Shown: positions 18,933-27,965, numbered from the stretch's first letter. The stretch is 64,000 nucleotides of DNA from Blastochloris viridis (GCF_001402875.1 NZ_CP012946.1:1962001-2026000); one strand, 5' to 3'. Numbers and translations are program-made. The notes: a model not told the origin generated them from the letters alone.

Positions 18933-19788
18933 GACCGAACCTCCGCCGGCTCCAGGCCTGGATCAGATTGATCGCGAGCAACGAGGCAAACGAGATTGCC
19001 AGCATGATGGTCGCGATCGCGGTCGCACCGGTGTAGTTGAATTCCTCAAGCTGGATCACGATCAGCAGCGGCGCGATCTCCGATACGAACGGCATGTTGC
19101 CGGCGATGAAGATCACCGAGCCGTATTCGCCGACCGCGCGCCCGAATGCGAGCGCAAATCCGGTGAGCACGGCCGGCAACAGGCTCGGCAGGATCACCCG
19201 CACCACGGTCTGGGCACGCGAGGCGCCGAGCGTGGCGGACGCCTCCTCGATCTCGCGGTCGAGGTCAGCCAGAACCGGCTGCACCGTCCGCACCGCGAAC
19301 GGCAAGCCGATGAACACCAGCGCGACGAAGATGCCGAGCGGCGTATAGGCAACGCTGATGCCGAACGGCACCAGCAGCGCGCCGATCCAGCCGTTCGGGG
19401 CATAGATCGCGGTCAGCGCGATGCCCGCCACCGCGGTTGGCAACGCAAACGGCAGATCGACGATGGCATCGAGCAGCCGCCGGCCGGGAAAGGCATAGCG
19501 CGTCAGCACCCAGGCGACCAGCAGGCCGAACACGGCGTTGAGCGCTGCCGCCGCAAACGAGACGCCGAACGAGAGCTTGAGCGCGGCGGCGACCCGCGGC
19601 GACGTCGCCGTCTGCCACAAGCCGTCAAGTCCGAGGCCGGAAGCCCGCACCACCAGCACGGTGAGCGGGATCAGCACGATCAGCGAAAGATACGTGACAG
19701 AAAAACCGAAGGTGAGTCCGAATCCCGGCAGCGCACTGGGCTGCCGGAACCGGAGCGGCGGCGATCGCAGCAAGGTGGCGATACTCAT
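18925..19788 (-). CDS. cysT: Sulfate/thiosulfate ABC transporter permease CysT (CysU)
   Basis: A 287-residue inner-membrane permease that pairs with CysW to form the channel. Diagnostic phrases are [23 protein letters not shown] N-terminus, [19 protein letters not shown], and [19 protein letters not shown]. The EAA loop is [21 protein letters not shown]. It overlaps the binding-protein gene by 4 bases and cysW by 8, so all three are co-translated. Confidence 0.93.
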   Translation of the reverse strand: MSIATLLRSPPLRFRQPSALPGFGLTFGFSVTYLSLIVLIPLTVLVVRASGLGLDGLWQTATSPRVAAALKLSFGVSFAAAALNAVFGLLVAWVLTRYAFPGRRLLDAIVDLPFALPTAVAGIALTAIYAPNGWIGALLVPFGISVAYTPLGIFVALVFIGLPFAVRTVQPVLADLDREIEEASATLGASRAQTVVRVILPSLLPAVLTGFALAFGRAVGEYGSVIFIAGNMPFVSEIAPLLIVIQLEEFNYTGATAIATIMLAISFASLLAINLIQAWSRRRFGHV

Positions 19789-20873
19789 CGCGCCGCCGAC
19801 CCGCCCGGCTTGTAGATCTGGTCGAACACACCGCCGTCGGCGAAATGCTCGACCTGAGCCTTGCTCCAGCCGCCGAACACCTGGTCGATCGACACCAGCT
19901 TGATGTTCGGGAACCGCTTGAGGTCCTCGGCGTCGGCCGCCTCCGGCTTCGACGGCCGGTAGTAATTGGCGGCGATGATGCGCTGTGCGGCGGGGGTGTA
20001 GAGATAATCGAGATAGGCCTGGGCAACCTCGCGCGTGCCGCGCTTGTCGACCACCTTGTCGACCAGCGCCACCGGAGGCTCGGCGAGGATCGAGAGCGAG
20101 GGGTAGACGATGTCGAACTTGTCGGCGCCGAACTCGGCGATTGCCAGATGGGCCTCGTTCTCCCAGGAGATGAACACATCGCCCAGCCCGCGCTGGACGA
20201 AGGTGGTGGTCGAGCCGCGGGCGCCGGTGTCGAGCACCGGGACGTTGCGGTAGATCGCCTCGACCAACGCCTTGGCCTTGGCCGGATCGTTGGAGCGGTC
20301 GAGTTCATAGGCCCAGGCCGCGAGGTAGTTCCAGCGCGCCCCGCCCGAGGTCTTGGGGTTGGGGGTGATGACCTGGGTGCCGGGCTTGGCGAGATCGTCC
20401 CAGTCCTTGATGGCCTTCGGATTGTCCTTGCGGACCAGGAACACGATGGTCGAGGTGTAGGGCGAGGAATTGTTGGCGAGGCGCTTCTGCCAGTCAGGCG
20501 GCAGCAGCTTGCCCTCGCGGGCGATGGCGTCGATGTCGCCGGCCAGCGCCAGCGTCACCACGTCGGCCTCCAGGCCGTCGATCACGGTGCGCGCCTGCCG
20601 GCCCGAGCCGCCGTGCGAGGCGCGGACCGTCACCTTCTGGCCGGTTTTCGCCAGCCACTCCTTGGCGAACGCCTCGTTGATCGCCTTGTAGAGCTCGCGG
20701 GTCGGGTCGTACGACACGTTGGTGAGCGTGACGTCGGACGGCGCGGCGGCGGTGTTGTGGCTCGGGCCCGTGCCCTGGGCGTGGCCGAACACGGTCGTGG
20801 CGAGCACGAAGCCGAACGCGGCGGCGGTGGCGGCGACCGGGCGCCAGCGGATGGAATGGACAAGATCGATCAT
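19785..20873 (-). CDS. sbp: Periplasmic sulfate-binding protein
   Basis: A 362-residue periplasmic protein that delivers sulfate (or thiosulfate) to CysTW. The signal peptide covers about the first 31 residues, ending FGHAQG. The mature protein begins with the family motif [20 protein letters not shown], followed by [25 protein letters not shown]. The ATG at 20873 has GGAGA 6 bases upstream. It follows the MetQ-like gene by 168 bases, which include a GC-rich hairpin at 21009-21034 and three copies of GGCTCGAA (20928, 20958, 20967). Confidence 0.92.
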   Translation of the reverse strand: MIDLVHSIRWRPVAATAAAFGFVLATTVFGHAQGTGPSHNTAAAPSDVTLTNVSYDPTRELYKAINEAFAKEWLAKTGQKVTVRASHGGSGRQARTVIDGLEADVVTLALAGDIDAIAREGKLLPPDWQKRLANNSSPYTSTIVFLVRKDNPKAIKDWDDLAKPGTQVITPNPKTSGGARWNYLAAWAYELDRSNDPAKAKALVEAIYRNVPVLDTGARGSTTTFVQRGLGDVFISWENEAHLAIAEFGADKFDIVYPSLSILAEPPVALVDKVVDKRGTREVAQAYLDYLYTPAAQRIIAANYYRPSKPEAADAEDLKRFPNIKLVSIDQVFGGWSKAQVEHFADGGVFDQIYKPGGSAAR

Positions 20874-21008
20874 GACGGTCTCCACGGCTCGGTGTTGCGG
20901 ACGGATGCACCGGAGGGCGCTGTGGCGGGCTCGAAAGGTGCCGGTGGTTTGCCACACGGCTCGAAGGGCTCGAAACGGTTGAGGCGGCGCCTTCTCTCCC
21001 GCGTTGGG

Positions 21009-21034
21009 GGCGGCCGGAGGTGACCCCGGCCGCC
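21009..21034. other. GC-rich intra-operon hairpin
   Basis: GGCGGCCGG (21009-21017) pairs perfectly with CCGGCCGCC (21026-21034) around an 8-base loop, just after the MetQ-like stop on the minus strand. There is no U-tract, so it is more likely an mRNA-stability or partial-attenuation element than a terminator; the downstream sbp-cysTW genes would then be expressed at a different level. Confidence 0.45.
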
Positions 21035-21041
21035 GTCGATC

Positions 21042-21884
21042 TCACCAGGTGGCAAGGATGGAGCCGCCGAAGGTCTTGTCAACAAAGGCCTTCACGTCCG
21101 CCGAGCGGTAGAGGTCGATGTAGCGGCGGATGCGGGGGTCGTCCTTGCGGTCGTCGCGGGCGGCGAACACCAGCGTCCACTGCGAATCGATGCCCTCCAA
21201 CGCCAGCGCCTTGTTGCGGTCGAGCCCGGCAAGGTGGGCGTAGTTGTTGGAGACGAACGCCGCCGCGACGTCGTCGAGCGAGCGCGGCAACTGCGCCGCG
21301 TCGAGCTCGATGAAGCTCAGGTTCTTGGGGTTGTCGACGATGTCGGCGACCGTGGCGGTGACGCCGGCGCCCTCGCGCAGCTTGATGAGGCCGGCCTGCT
21401 GGAACAGGTACAGCGACCGCGCCGAATTCGAGGGATCGTTCGGGATCGCCACCCTGGCGCCGGTGGGAATGTCGGCCGCCTTGGCGAATTTCGACGAATA
21501 GATGCCGGCCGGCACCACGATCGAGGTCTCGAGCGGAATGATGCGGAAGCCGCGCGCCTTGACCTGATTGGAGAGGTAGGGCCGATGCTGGAAGTTGTTG
21601 AGGTCGATGTCGCCGGCATTGAGCGCGGCGTTGGGCTGGGTCCAATCGGTGAATTCGATGACCTCGACCTTGAGGCCCTCCTTTTCGGCAAGGCGCGCCG
21701 CCTCGCGCAGGATGTCGCCGTAGGGGCCGGCCGACACGCCGACCTTGAGCGGCTTTGCCGCCTCGGCCGCCGCCGGCGGAGCCGAGGCGGCCTTAATGTT
21801 TGCGCTCTCCGCCAAGGCGGCGACGGGTGCCAGTCCGACGACGGCAGCCGCGAGGACGAGGCGGCGGGTAATGGGTCCGACCAT
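21042..21884 (-). CDS. MetQ/NlpA family ABC transporter substrate-binding protein
   Basis: A 280-residue periplasmic binding protein of the methionine-uptake family. The signal peptide (RRLVLAAAVVGLAPVAALAES) has a type I AxA-like end and no lipobox cysteine, unlike enterobacterial MetQ. Family segments include VSAGPYGDILREAARLAEKEG, NNFQHRPYLSNQ, and VAIPNDPSNSARSLYLFQQAG. The ATG at 21884 has GGAG 10 bases upstream. No metN or metI neighbours it; instead it heads the sulfate-transport genes. The upstream region carries a putative SAM-II aptamer, which supports a methionine or sulfur role. Confidence 0.88.
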   Translation of the reverse strand: MVGPITRRLVLAAAVVGLAPVAALAESANIKAASAPPAAAEAAKPLKVGVSAGPYGDILREAARLAEKEGLKVEVIEFTDWTQPNAALNAGDIDLNNFQHRPYLSNQVKARGFRIIPLETSIVVPAGIYSSKFAKAADIPTGARVAIPNDPSNSARSLYLFQQAGLIKLREGAGVTATVADIVDNPKNLSFIELDAAQLPRSLDDVAAAFVSNNYAHLAGLDRNKALALEGIDSQWTLVFAARDDRKDDPRIRRYIDLYRSADVKAFVDKTFGGSILATW

Positions 21885-22015
21885 GACAATGGGCTCCGAT
21901 GCGCCGGGCGCGCGGCCACGGCGGGAAAAGACGATGCCGAAAAAGGGGGTGACCGCGATGCTCGGACGCGCGGCGTCCGGTCTGTCGGCGGCACAACGCC
22001 AGAGGCGCCGGCGGT

Positions 22016-22048
22016 TCAGCGTCGACAGGTGATGGAAGGCGAGCGCAT
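22016..22048 (-). CDS. Putative 10-codon leader peptide upstream of the MetQ-like gene
   Basis: ATG at 22048 follows a perfect AGGAG by 7 bases and opens a 10-residue frame, [10 protein letters not shown]. The ribosome site is better than that of the MetQ-like gene itself. It lies between the putative SAM-II aptamer and the MetQ-like start. A GC-rich inverted stretch (GGCGCCTCTGGCGTT region) follows the stop. Position, ribosome site and the CRR ending fit a regulatory upstream ORF, but nothing proves translation. Confidence 0.38.
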   Translation of the reverse strand: MRSPSITCRR

Positions 22049-22090
22049 GTGGCTTCTCCTGTTCGTCTGCGGAGACCCACGAAATCCATC

Positions 22091-22146
22091 GTGGCGCTTT
22101 AGCGTTTGGTGTCGCGGCGCAAGCTGCTCCGTCAAATCCCGCGACC
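22091..22146 (-). ncRNA. Putative SAM-II riboswitch aptamer
   Basis: On the minus strand the order of conserved SAM-II elements is present: P1 5' strand GTCGCGG (22145-22139), GATTTGA, then GCTTGC, P1 3' strand CCGCGAC (22117-22111), an A-rich linker, and CGCTAAA near 22104. P1 pairs perfectly over 7 bases. The pseudoknot helix P2 is less clear; GGAGC with GCGCC fits with one mismatch. It would respond to S-adenosylmethionine and reduce expression of the MetQ-like / sulfate operon about 200 bases downstream. Confidence 0.65.
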
Positions 22147-22401
22147 GGCACAGGGCCGATGAGGCATGATCCCGTGCCCGCCGCGCGGCGTCAACGAAAG
22201 CGATTTTCAAATTCAGCGCCCGCGGCAGAACGGATTTGGTCCGCCGTCGCGCCTTGGGAGAACAACGTCGCCTTCCGGTGCAGGCATGGCTTTCGCCCGC
22301 ACCCGGTTCAGCCGGCCGCGGCGGTGGGGCCGGTGACACCGTGCTGTCACGAGGCCCCTGCTAGGATCGGCTGCCGTCACCAACCCAACCGTCTTGCCCC
22401 G

Positions 22402-22704
22402 ATGATCCGCCCGCCGCCGACGCCATGCCGCCGCGACCTGCTGAGCCGGGCGGTCGCGCTCGGCGCCGCGGCGTTGGCCGGCTGGCTGGGGTTGGGCGGC
22501 GCCAGTGCGGCGACGCAGCGCTGGGTGTGCACCAACCCCGACTGCCATCCCTACATCTATGACCCGGCGGTGGGCGACGGGGTCAATCTGGCCGACCCGG
22601 ATCACCCGCTGCCGCCCGGGATCGCCTTCGACGACCTGCCGGACGACTGGCGCTGCCCCGATTGCGGCTCGCCCAAGAGCTTCTTCCGCCCCACCCGGCT
22701 GTGA
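22402..22704 (+). CDS. Tat-exported rubredoxin-like protein
   Basis: A 100-residue protein with a twin-arginine-like signal ([19 protein letters not shown], ending GGASAA) and a rubredoxin domain. The iron ligands are C43, C48, C85 and C88: the second pair is the normal CPDCG, but the first is CTNPDC, CX4C in place of the usual CX2[11 protein letters not shown] and [16 protein letters not shown] match rubredoxin. It would carry electrons in the periplasm. No good ribosome site precedes the ATG. It stands alone, divergent from the sulfur-uptake operon. Confidence 0.82.
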   Translation: MIRPPPTPCRRDLLSRAVALGAAALAGWLGLGGASAATQRWVCTNPDCHPYIYDPAVGDGVNLADPDHPLPPGIAFDDLPDDWRCPDCGSPKSFFRPTRL

Positions 22705-23040
22705 GCCGGCCGCCCTGCGACCGCGGCGCGCGGCGGAGACGATTGCGCCGAAAACCCTGCCGGAGCAGCACGTGTTTTCGCAACCACCCCACCAGTTCGC
22801 GGTGGCGTAGCGCTTTCATTGCGGCGGGTCGGGTTTGCGATGGCCATCGAAACGAAATCCGGCCGATCAGGCCGGCGTTTCGCATCGCGGTCGCCGAAAC
22901 ATCCCGTCCGATCAGGGACTCTTGTGAGGTGGTTTCCGGGATCGCGGCGTGATCGTCCGGAAACCGAATGAAGGGCGTTCGGCGCGCGTAGCGCGGTAGC
23001 CACCGCACCGCGGTACGCCTTGCGAGCGGCCGTCGCTTGG
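22705..23040. repeat. Gap with two palindromes between rubredoxin and phoX
   Basis: About 336 bases with no supportable gene. Two strong palindromes lie here: GAAACG...CCGGCC-gatca-GGCCGG...CGTTTC at 22849-22881, and GGTTTCCGG / CCGGAAACC at 22931-22965 with a 17-base spacer containing GTGATC. They lie between convergent genes and may act as transcription barriers; they also match the palindrome family found near 17.9 kb and 38.06 kb. Confidence 0.55.
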
Positions 23041-25104
23041 TTAGCCGCCGATCGGCCCGCCGCCCTTCTTGGTGATGGCGACCACCGCCGGGCGCGGCGG
23101 CAGATTGTCCTTGAAGTCGGGCCAGCGCGTGGCGGGAGCCTCAAAGGTGGCCTTGGCCTCGTCGCCGGGGTGCTGCACCGCCACGAACAGGGTGGTGTTG
23201 TCCGGCGTGAGGCACGGGCCACACATCTCCGCCCCGCGCGGGGTGCGGTAGAAATGGCGGGTCACCGCCCGCCCCGGCCCCTCGGTGTCTGCCGCCCAGA
23301 TGCCGTCGGCGATGCCGAACTTCGGCGCACCGTCGGTCGAGATCCAGATCCGGCCCTCGCGGTCGAACGTCATGTTGTCCGGGCACGACAGCCAGCCATT
23401 GGCGCCGACCTCGCCGCCGTAGCGGGCGCCGTCCTTGGGGTTGGCCGGGTTGCCGGCGAGCAGGAAGATGCTCCAGCTGTAGGCGGTGGCGGCATGGTCG
23501 CGTTTGCCGCGCTCGCCGGGCGGGATCATTTCGATGATATGGCCGTGGGCGTTGCCGGCGCGCGGATTGGCGGGGTCGAGCCGGCCGTCCTTGCGCTTGG
23601 TGTTGTTGGTGAGGTTCATGAACACGGTGCCGGTCACCGGGTTGGGCTCGACGTCCTCCGGCCGGTCCATCGGCGTGGCACCGACCATGTCGGCGGCGCG
23701 GCGCACCTCGATCAGCACGTCGGCCTGGCTGTTGAAGCCGTTGGCGGCGGTCAGCGGCTGTTGCCCGAACACCAGCGGCAGCCAAGTCAGGCCGCCCTCG
23801 GCGTCGAACTTGCCGACATAAAGCGTGCCCTCGTCGAGCAGGTCGGCATTGGCCGCCGGGTTGGCGAGGTCGACCTTGTCCTTGGTGACGAACTTGTAGA
23901 CGTACTCGAACGCCTCGTCGTCGCCGGAATAGATCACCAGCCGGCCGTCGCCATTGAGGATGGTGGTTGCGGCCTCGTGCTTGAAGCGGCCGAGCGCGGT
24001 GCGCTTCTTCGGCACCGAGTTCGGATCGTAGGGGTCGAACTCCACCATCCAGCCGAAGCGGTTGGGCTCGTTCGGCTCCTTGGCGACATCGAAGCGGTCG
24101 TGAATGCGCGCCCAGTCATAGGCCGGCCGCGGGGTGATGCCCATGCGCTTGTAGTTGGCCGCTTCGGGGTGGTCGCCGGTGGCGCCGCGGAAATACTGGT
24201 GGACGTTCTCCTCGGCGACCAGCACCGTGCCCCACGGCGTCTCGCCGCCGGCACAGTTGTTGAGCGTGCCAATCACCTTGGTGCCGGCGGGGTCGGCCGC
24301 GGTCTTCAGCCGGTCGTGGCCGGCGGCCGGGCCGGTGACGACGAATTCGCTCGAAAGCGCCGTGAGACGGCGATTGTACGGGCTGTCCTCGACCACCCGC
24401 CAACGGCCGTCCTCGCGCTTGATCTCGACCACGCTGTGGCCGTGGGCGGCGAGTTCGACGTTCAGCATCTCCGGGGTCTCTTTGTCGAAGTCCTCCGGGC
24501 CGATGCCGGGAAACATCAACTGGCGGTCGGTGTATTCGTGGTTCACCGTCAGGAGGCCGTGATCGGAATTCTTCGAACCGCGCGGCAGCGGAAAATAGCC
24601 GACGAAGTCATTGTTGTAGCCGAACTGCGCCGACTGCGCCGCGGCTGTGAGATTGGCCGGGTCGAACGCCGGCGCGTCGGCCAAGACCTTGTCGCCCCAG
24701 CGGATCAGCACCTGAGCGTCGTAGCCGTCGGCGACATGGTGGTCCTCGTCGTAGCCATGCGCCAATTCGGGGAAGGTCAGCGACGAGCCCGCATGCGCGG
24801 CCGCGGCCGGCGCGGCGGCGTGGACCGGCTCCGGCCGCAGCACCGAGCCCGCGGGCGCGGCGATGACAGCCAGAGTCGCGGCCGACAGGCCCTTGAGCGC
24901 GTCGCGGCGGCACAGCCGGGCGGTCACCAGCTCGGCGATCGACGGCGCGCGCGACGGATTGACGCCGCGATTCTCGCAGGCGTCGCTCTCGACCGCGCTG
25001 CGCGAGGCCATCAGCGTTTCGAAGGTCTCACACCGGGCCGGGTTGACGCCGATGCTCTCGCGCGCGTCGACGGCTCGGACGGACAGGCTCTCTGGCTTCG
25101 TCAT
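23041..25104 (-). CDS. phoX: PhoX family alkaline phosphatase
   Basis: A 687-residue secreted phosphatase of the DUF839/PhoX family, iron- and calcium-dependent in studied members, releasing phosphate from organic esters in the periplasm. A twin-arginine signal (LCRRDALKGLSAATLAVIAA) starts at residue 64, after a long N-terminal extension. Catalytic-domain phrases include VNHEYTDRQLMFPG, NCAGGETPWGTVLVAEEN and LTPDNTTLFVAVQHPGDE. The extension holds two related copies of a segment around GVNPARCETFETLMASR (residues 19-35) and GVNPSRAPSIAELVTAR (47-63). No Pho box was identified. Confidence 0.9.
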   Translation of the reverse strand: MTKPESLSVRAVDARESIGVNPARCETFETLMASRSAVESDACENRGVNPSRAPSIAELVTARLCRRDALKGLSAATLAVIAAPAGSVLRPEPVHAAAPAAAAHAGSSLTFPELAHGYDEDHHVADGYDAQVLIRWGDKVLADAPAFDPANLTAAAQSAQFGYNNDFVGYFPLPRGSKNSDHGLLTVNHEYTDRQLMFPGIGPEDFDKETPEMLNVELAAHGHSVVEIKREDGRWRVVEDSPYNRRLTALSSEFVVTGPAAGHDRLKTAADPAGTKVIGTLNNCAGGETPWGTVLVAEENVHQYFRGATGDHPEAANYKRMGITPRPAYDWARIHDRFDVAKEPNEPNRFGWMVEFDPYDPNSVPKKRTALGRFKHEAATTILNGDGRLVIYSGDDEAFEYVYKFVTKDKVDLANPAANADLLDEGTLYVGKFDAEGGLTWLPLVFGQQPLTAANGFNSQADVLIEVRRAADMVGATPMDRPEDVEPNPVTGTVFMNLTNNTKRKDGRLDPANPRAGNAHGHIIEMIPPGERGKRDHAATAYSWSIFLLAGNPANPKDGARYGGEVGANGWLSCPDNMTFDREGRIWISTDGAPKFGIADGIWAADTEGPGRAVTRHFYRTPRGAEMCGPCLTPDNTTLFVAVQHPGDEAKATFEAPATRWPDFKDNLPPRPAVVAITKKGGGPIGG

Positions 25105-25377
25105 GATCGGGCTCTTCGGCAAGCTATGCTGGAGGTAGCGCAACCTCGTGATTTTGCGTGAAGGGCTGATGACAGCGGCCGCGGTCGAGCCGGCGTTTGG
25201 GGCTCCAGCCGGTCGCTGCGGCGCCACGAAAACCGCAACGCAAAACCGCAACGCTCAAGAGGACGCGTGCTCGCTTGCCGCCAGCCGGGCAGCCGGGCAC
25301 ATTCGCCGCGGTCCTTCGCCCGGCGGGGCCATGGACATCGTCGAGGACGCGGTGAACGCTGCACGGAGGTCGCGAAC

Positions 25378-26832
25378 ATGCTGATACTGAAAGATCCGTC
25401 GCTGCTGCGCACGCAGGCTCACGTCAACGGAAGCTGGATCGAGACCGGGCAAGCATTCCCTGTCAACAACCCGGCGACCGGCGAGGTGATCGCCACCGTG
25501 GTCGACGCCGGCATCGATGGCACGCGGGCGGCGATCGACGCCGCCCATGCCGCCAAGCCGGGCTGGAGCGCCCGGAGCGGCAAGGAGCGCGCCGCGGTGC
25601 TGCGGCGTCTCCACGACCTGATGGTCGCCAATGCCGACGACCTCGCCGCCATCCTTACCGCCGAGATGGGCAAGCCGCTGCCCGAGGCCAAGGGCGAGAT
25701 CCTCTACGGCGCCGCCTTCATCGAGTGGTTCGGCGAGGAAGCCAAGCGCGTCTATGGCGACGTCATACCCGGCCACCAGCGCGACAAGCGCATCGTCGTG
25801 ATCAAGCAGCCGGTCGGCGTGGTCGGCTCGATCACGCCGTGGAACTTTCCCAATGCCATGATCGCGCGCAAGCTGGCGCCGGCGCTGGCGGTGGGCTGCA
25901 CGTTCGTGGCGCGGCCCTCGGAGCTGACGCCGCTGTCGGCGCTGGCGCTGGCGGTGCTGGCCGAGCGCGCCGGGGTGCCGGCCGGCGTGTTCAACGTGGT
26001 GCCGAGCCTGGATGCCGCCGGAGTCGGCGCGGAATTGTGCGCCAATCCCAAGGTGGCGAAAATCACCTTCACCGGCTCGACCCGCGTCGGCAAGATATTG
26101 ATGCGCCAGTGCGCCGACACCGTGAAGAAGGTGTCGCTCGAACTCGGTGGCAACGCGCCGTTCGTGGTGTTCGACGACGCCGACCTCGACGCGGCGGCGG
26201 ACGGCGCGCTGATCGCCAAGTTCCGCAACGCCGGCCAGACCTGCATCTGCGCCAACCGCATCTACGTGCAGGCCGGCATCTACCATGCCTTCGCCGAAAA
26301 GCTGCGCGCGAAGGTGGCCACGCTCCGGCTCGGCAACGGCTTCGAACCCGGCGTCACCACCGGACCGTTGATCAACGAGGCGGCGGTGGCCAAGGTCGAG
26401 CGCCACCTGCGCGAGGCGGTGGAAAAGGGCGCCGAGATCCTGACCGGCGGCCGCCGGTCCAGTCTCGGCCGCAGCTATTTCGAGCCGACCCTGCTCACCG
26501 AGGTGACGCAGGACATGCTGGTGGCGCGCGAGGAGACCTTCGGCCCGCTGGCGCCGCTGGTGCGGTTCGAAACCGAGGACGAAGCGGTGGCGATGTGCAA
26601 CGCCAGCGAATTCGGCCTCGCCGGCTACCTCTATTCGCGCGACGTCGCGCGGGTCTGGCGGGTGGCCGAGCGGATGGAAACCGGCATGGTCGGCATCAAC
26701 ACCGGCCTGATCTCGACCGAGGTCGCGCCGTTTGGCGGCGTCAAGCAGTCCGGCCTCGGCCGGGAAGGTTCGAAATACGGCTGCGACGACTATCTCGAAA
26801 TCAAGAGCATGTGCTTCGGCGGCATCGCCTAG
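25378..26832 (+). CDS. gabD: NAD(P)-dependent succinate-semialdehyde dehydrogenase
   Basis: A 484-residue aldehyde dehydrogenase that oxidises succinic semialdehyde to succinate, feeding GABA carbon into the TCA cycle. The catalytic cysteine is C289 in NAGQTCICANR; the general-base glutamate is in VSLELGGNAPF. GKPLPEAKGEILYGAAFIEW and GSITPWNFPNAMIARK are the GabD-type phrases. The cofactor-loop lysine common to the superfamily is replaced by arginine (FVARPSELTP). The ATG at 25378 has GGAGG 8 bases upstream. No gabT neighbours it, so another semialdehyde substrate is possible. Confidence 0.9.
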   Translation: MLILKDPSLLRTQAHVNGSWIETGQAFPVNNPATGEVIATVVDAGIDGTRAAIDAAHAAKPGWSARSGKERAAVLRRLHDLMVANADDLAAILTAEMGKPLPEAKGEILYGAAFIEWFGEEAKRVYGDVIPGHQRDKRIVVIKQPVGVVGSITPWNFPNAMIARKLAPALAVGCTFVARPSELTPLSALALAVLAERAGVPAGVFNVVPSLDAAGVGAELCANPKVAKITFTGSTRVGKILMRQCADTVKKVSLELGGNAPFVVFDDADLDAAADGALIAKFRNAGQTCICANRIYVQAGIYHAFAEKLRAKVATLRLGNGFEPGVTTGPLINEAAVAKVERHLREAVEKGAEILTGGRRSSLGRSYFEPTLLTEVTQDMLVAREETFGPLAPLVRFETEDEAVAMCNASEFGLAGYLYSRDVARVWRVAERMETGMVGINTGLISTEVAPFGGVKQSGLGREGSKYGCDDYLEIKSMCFGGIA

Positions 26833-27078
26833 CGCCTTGTCCGCAACGCCGGCAGCAAGACGGCGCCGCGAGACGCAGCACGGATTCTTCCTGCCGGAAC
26901 CAAAGCCCGCCATCCGGTGATACGGAATCGGGCCGATCCCCGTCGCCTATGCTAGAAGGCAGGATTCGATCGGGTGACGACGCCGAGCGCTTAGGCGCCG
27001 GGTCGCCGCCGCCATCGGTCCCGGCCGGACGGCTCGGCCTCGTCCGGCGGCCGACCGTCGCTGGAGTGGAGACGTCGT

Positions 27079-27735
27079 GTGAGGGTGCGAACTGAGGCCA
27101 AGCGGGAGGAAATCCTGGAGGTCGCGACCGCGGTGGTCCAGGAGCGCGGCCTCGACGGCGCGTCCATGGCGGAGATCGCCAAGCGGCTCGGCGGCTCGAA
27201 GGCGACGCTGTACGGCTATTTTCCCTCCAAGGACGAACTGTTCGTCCAGGTCGGTTTTCGCCTGGTGAGCAAGCAGGTCTCCCCGGTACTGGCCGGCCTG
27301 CGCGAGCGCGCCGGCAACGACCCGCGCGACGTCCTTCTCGAGCTTGGCAACCGGTTGATGGCGGCGACAACGCGTCCGGAGGCGTTGGCCACGCTTCGCT
27401 TCGCCTTCGCGCAAGGCGGCGTCAGCAATCTGGGCCGGACGTTTTTCGACCTCGGACCACGAAAGGGCATCGACGCCTGCGCCGAATACCTCGGCGCCGC
27501 GACGAAGGCCGGCCGTCTCAACGTGCCCGATCCCGTTGTCGCAGCGTTTCAGCTTCGCAGCCTGTTCGATGCCGAGGTGCGCTGGCGGCTGCACCTCGGT
27601 TTCGACACCAGCATCACCGCCGAGCAGATCCGCCAGGTGGTCGAGCGGGCGGTCGACACCTTCCTCGCCGCCTACGGCACGGCAGCGGCGCCGGCGCGCG
27701 CCGATCACCGCGCGCGGCGGCCGTACAGCGAATAA
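27079..27735 (+). CDS. TetR/AcrR family transcriptional regulator
   Basis: A 218-residue regulator with an N-terminal helix-turn-helix (REEILEVATAVVQERGLDG, then MAEIAKRLGGSKATLYGYF, residues about 9-50) and a helical ligand domain with a C-terminal TetR_C-type stretch. It begins with GTG at 27079, 6 bases after GGAGA. It follows gabD by 246 bases on the same strand and is not tightly coupled to it. Its target genes are unknown. Confidence 0.88.
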   Translation: MRVRTEAKREEILEVATAVVQERGLDGASMAEIAKRLGGSKATLYGYFPSKDELFVQVGFRLVSKQVSPVLAGLRERAGNDPRDVLLELGNRLMAATTRPEALATLRFAFAQGGVSNLGRTFFDLGPRKGIDACAEYLGAATKAGRLNVPDPVVAAFQLRSLFDAEVRWRLHLGFDTSITAEQIRQVVERAVDTFLAAYGTAAAPARADHRARRPYSE

Positions 27736-27965
27736 TGCCACCACGACGCGCCGAGCACCGCCGCCCCGGTCACGATGTGGGCCGACTTGATCGCCGATTT
27801 GTGGCTGCGATGGTGGCCAAGCAGCATCAAGCCGGTGACGGTGACCGCGCCCAGGGTGACGACCATCGCCGCCTTGGCGGCTTCCCGCTCGCGCCGGCGC
27901 CGGGCGATCGCTGAAAGGCGCGGGCTCGACGGGCTGGCGGAAACCGGCGCAGCAACTTGCAACAT
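27705..27965 (-). CDS. Small two-segment membrane protein of unknown function
   Basis: An 86-residue protein with a basic N-terminal part (SAIARRRREREAAKAAM), a hydrophobic helix near residues 37-54 (VVTLGAVTVTGLMLLG), a basic loop with HHRSHKS, and a second hydrophobic stretch (HIVTGAAVLGASWWHYSLY). The start at 27965 is chosen for GAGG 9 bases upstream; the frame extends further up. Its 3' end overlaps the 3' end of the tetR gene by 31 bases, tail to tail, so transcription of one would run antisense into the other. Confidence 0.62.
   Translation of the reverse strand: MLQVAAPVSASPSSPRLSAIARRRREREAAKAAMVVTLGAVTVTGLMLLGHHRSHKSAIKSAHIVTGAAVLGASWWHYSLYGRRAR

Noticed and set aside
20928..20974. 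Three GGCTCGAA repeats between the MetQ-like gene and sbp
   Set aside because: Short and unevenly spaced (30 and 9 bases); may be chance in GC-rich spacer. Kept only as a note under sbp.
23020..25161. Long open frame antisense to phoX (over 700 codons)
   Set aside because: It is the mirror of a clear PhoX gene in GC-rich codons; its translation is Arg/Gly/Val-rich with no family motif.
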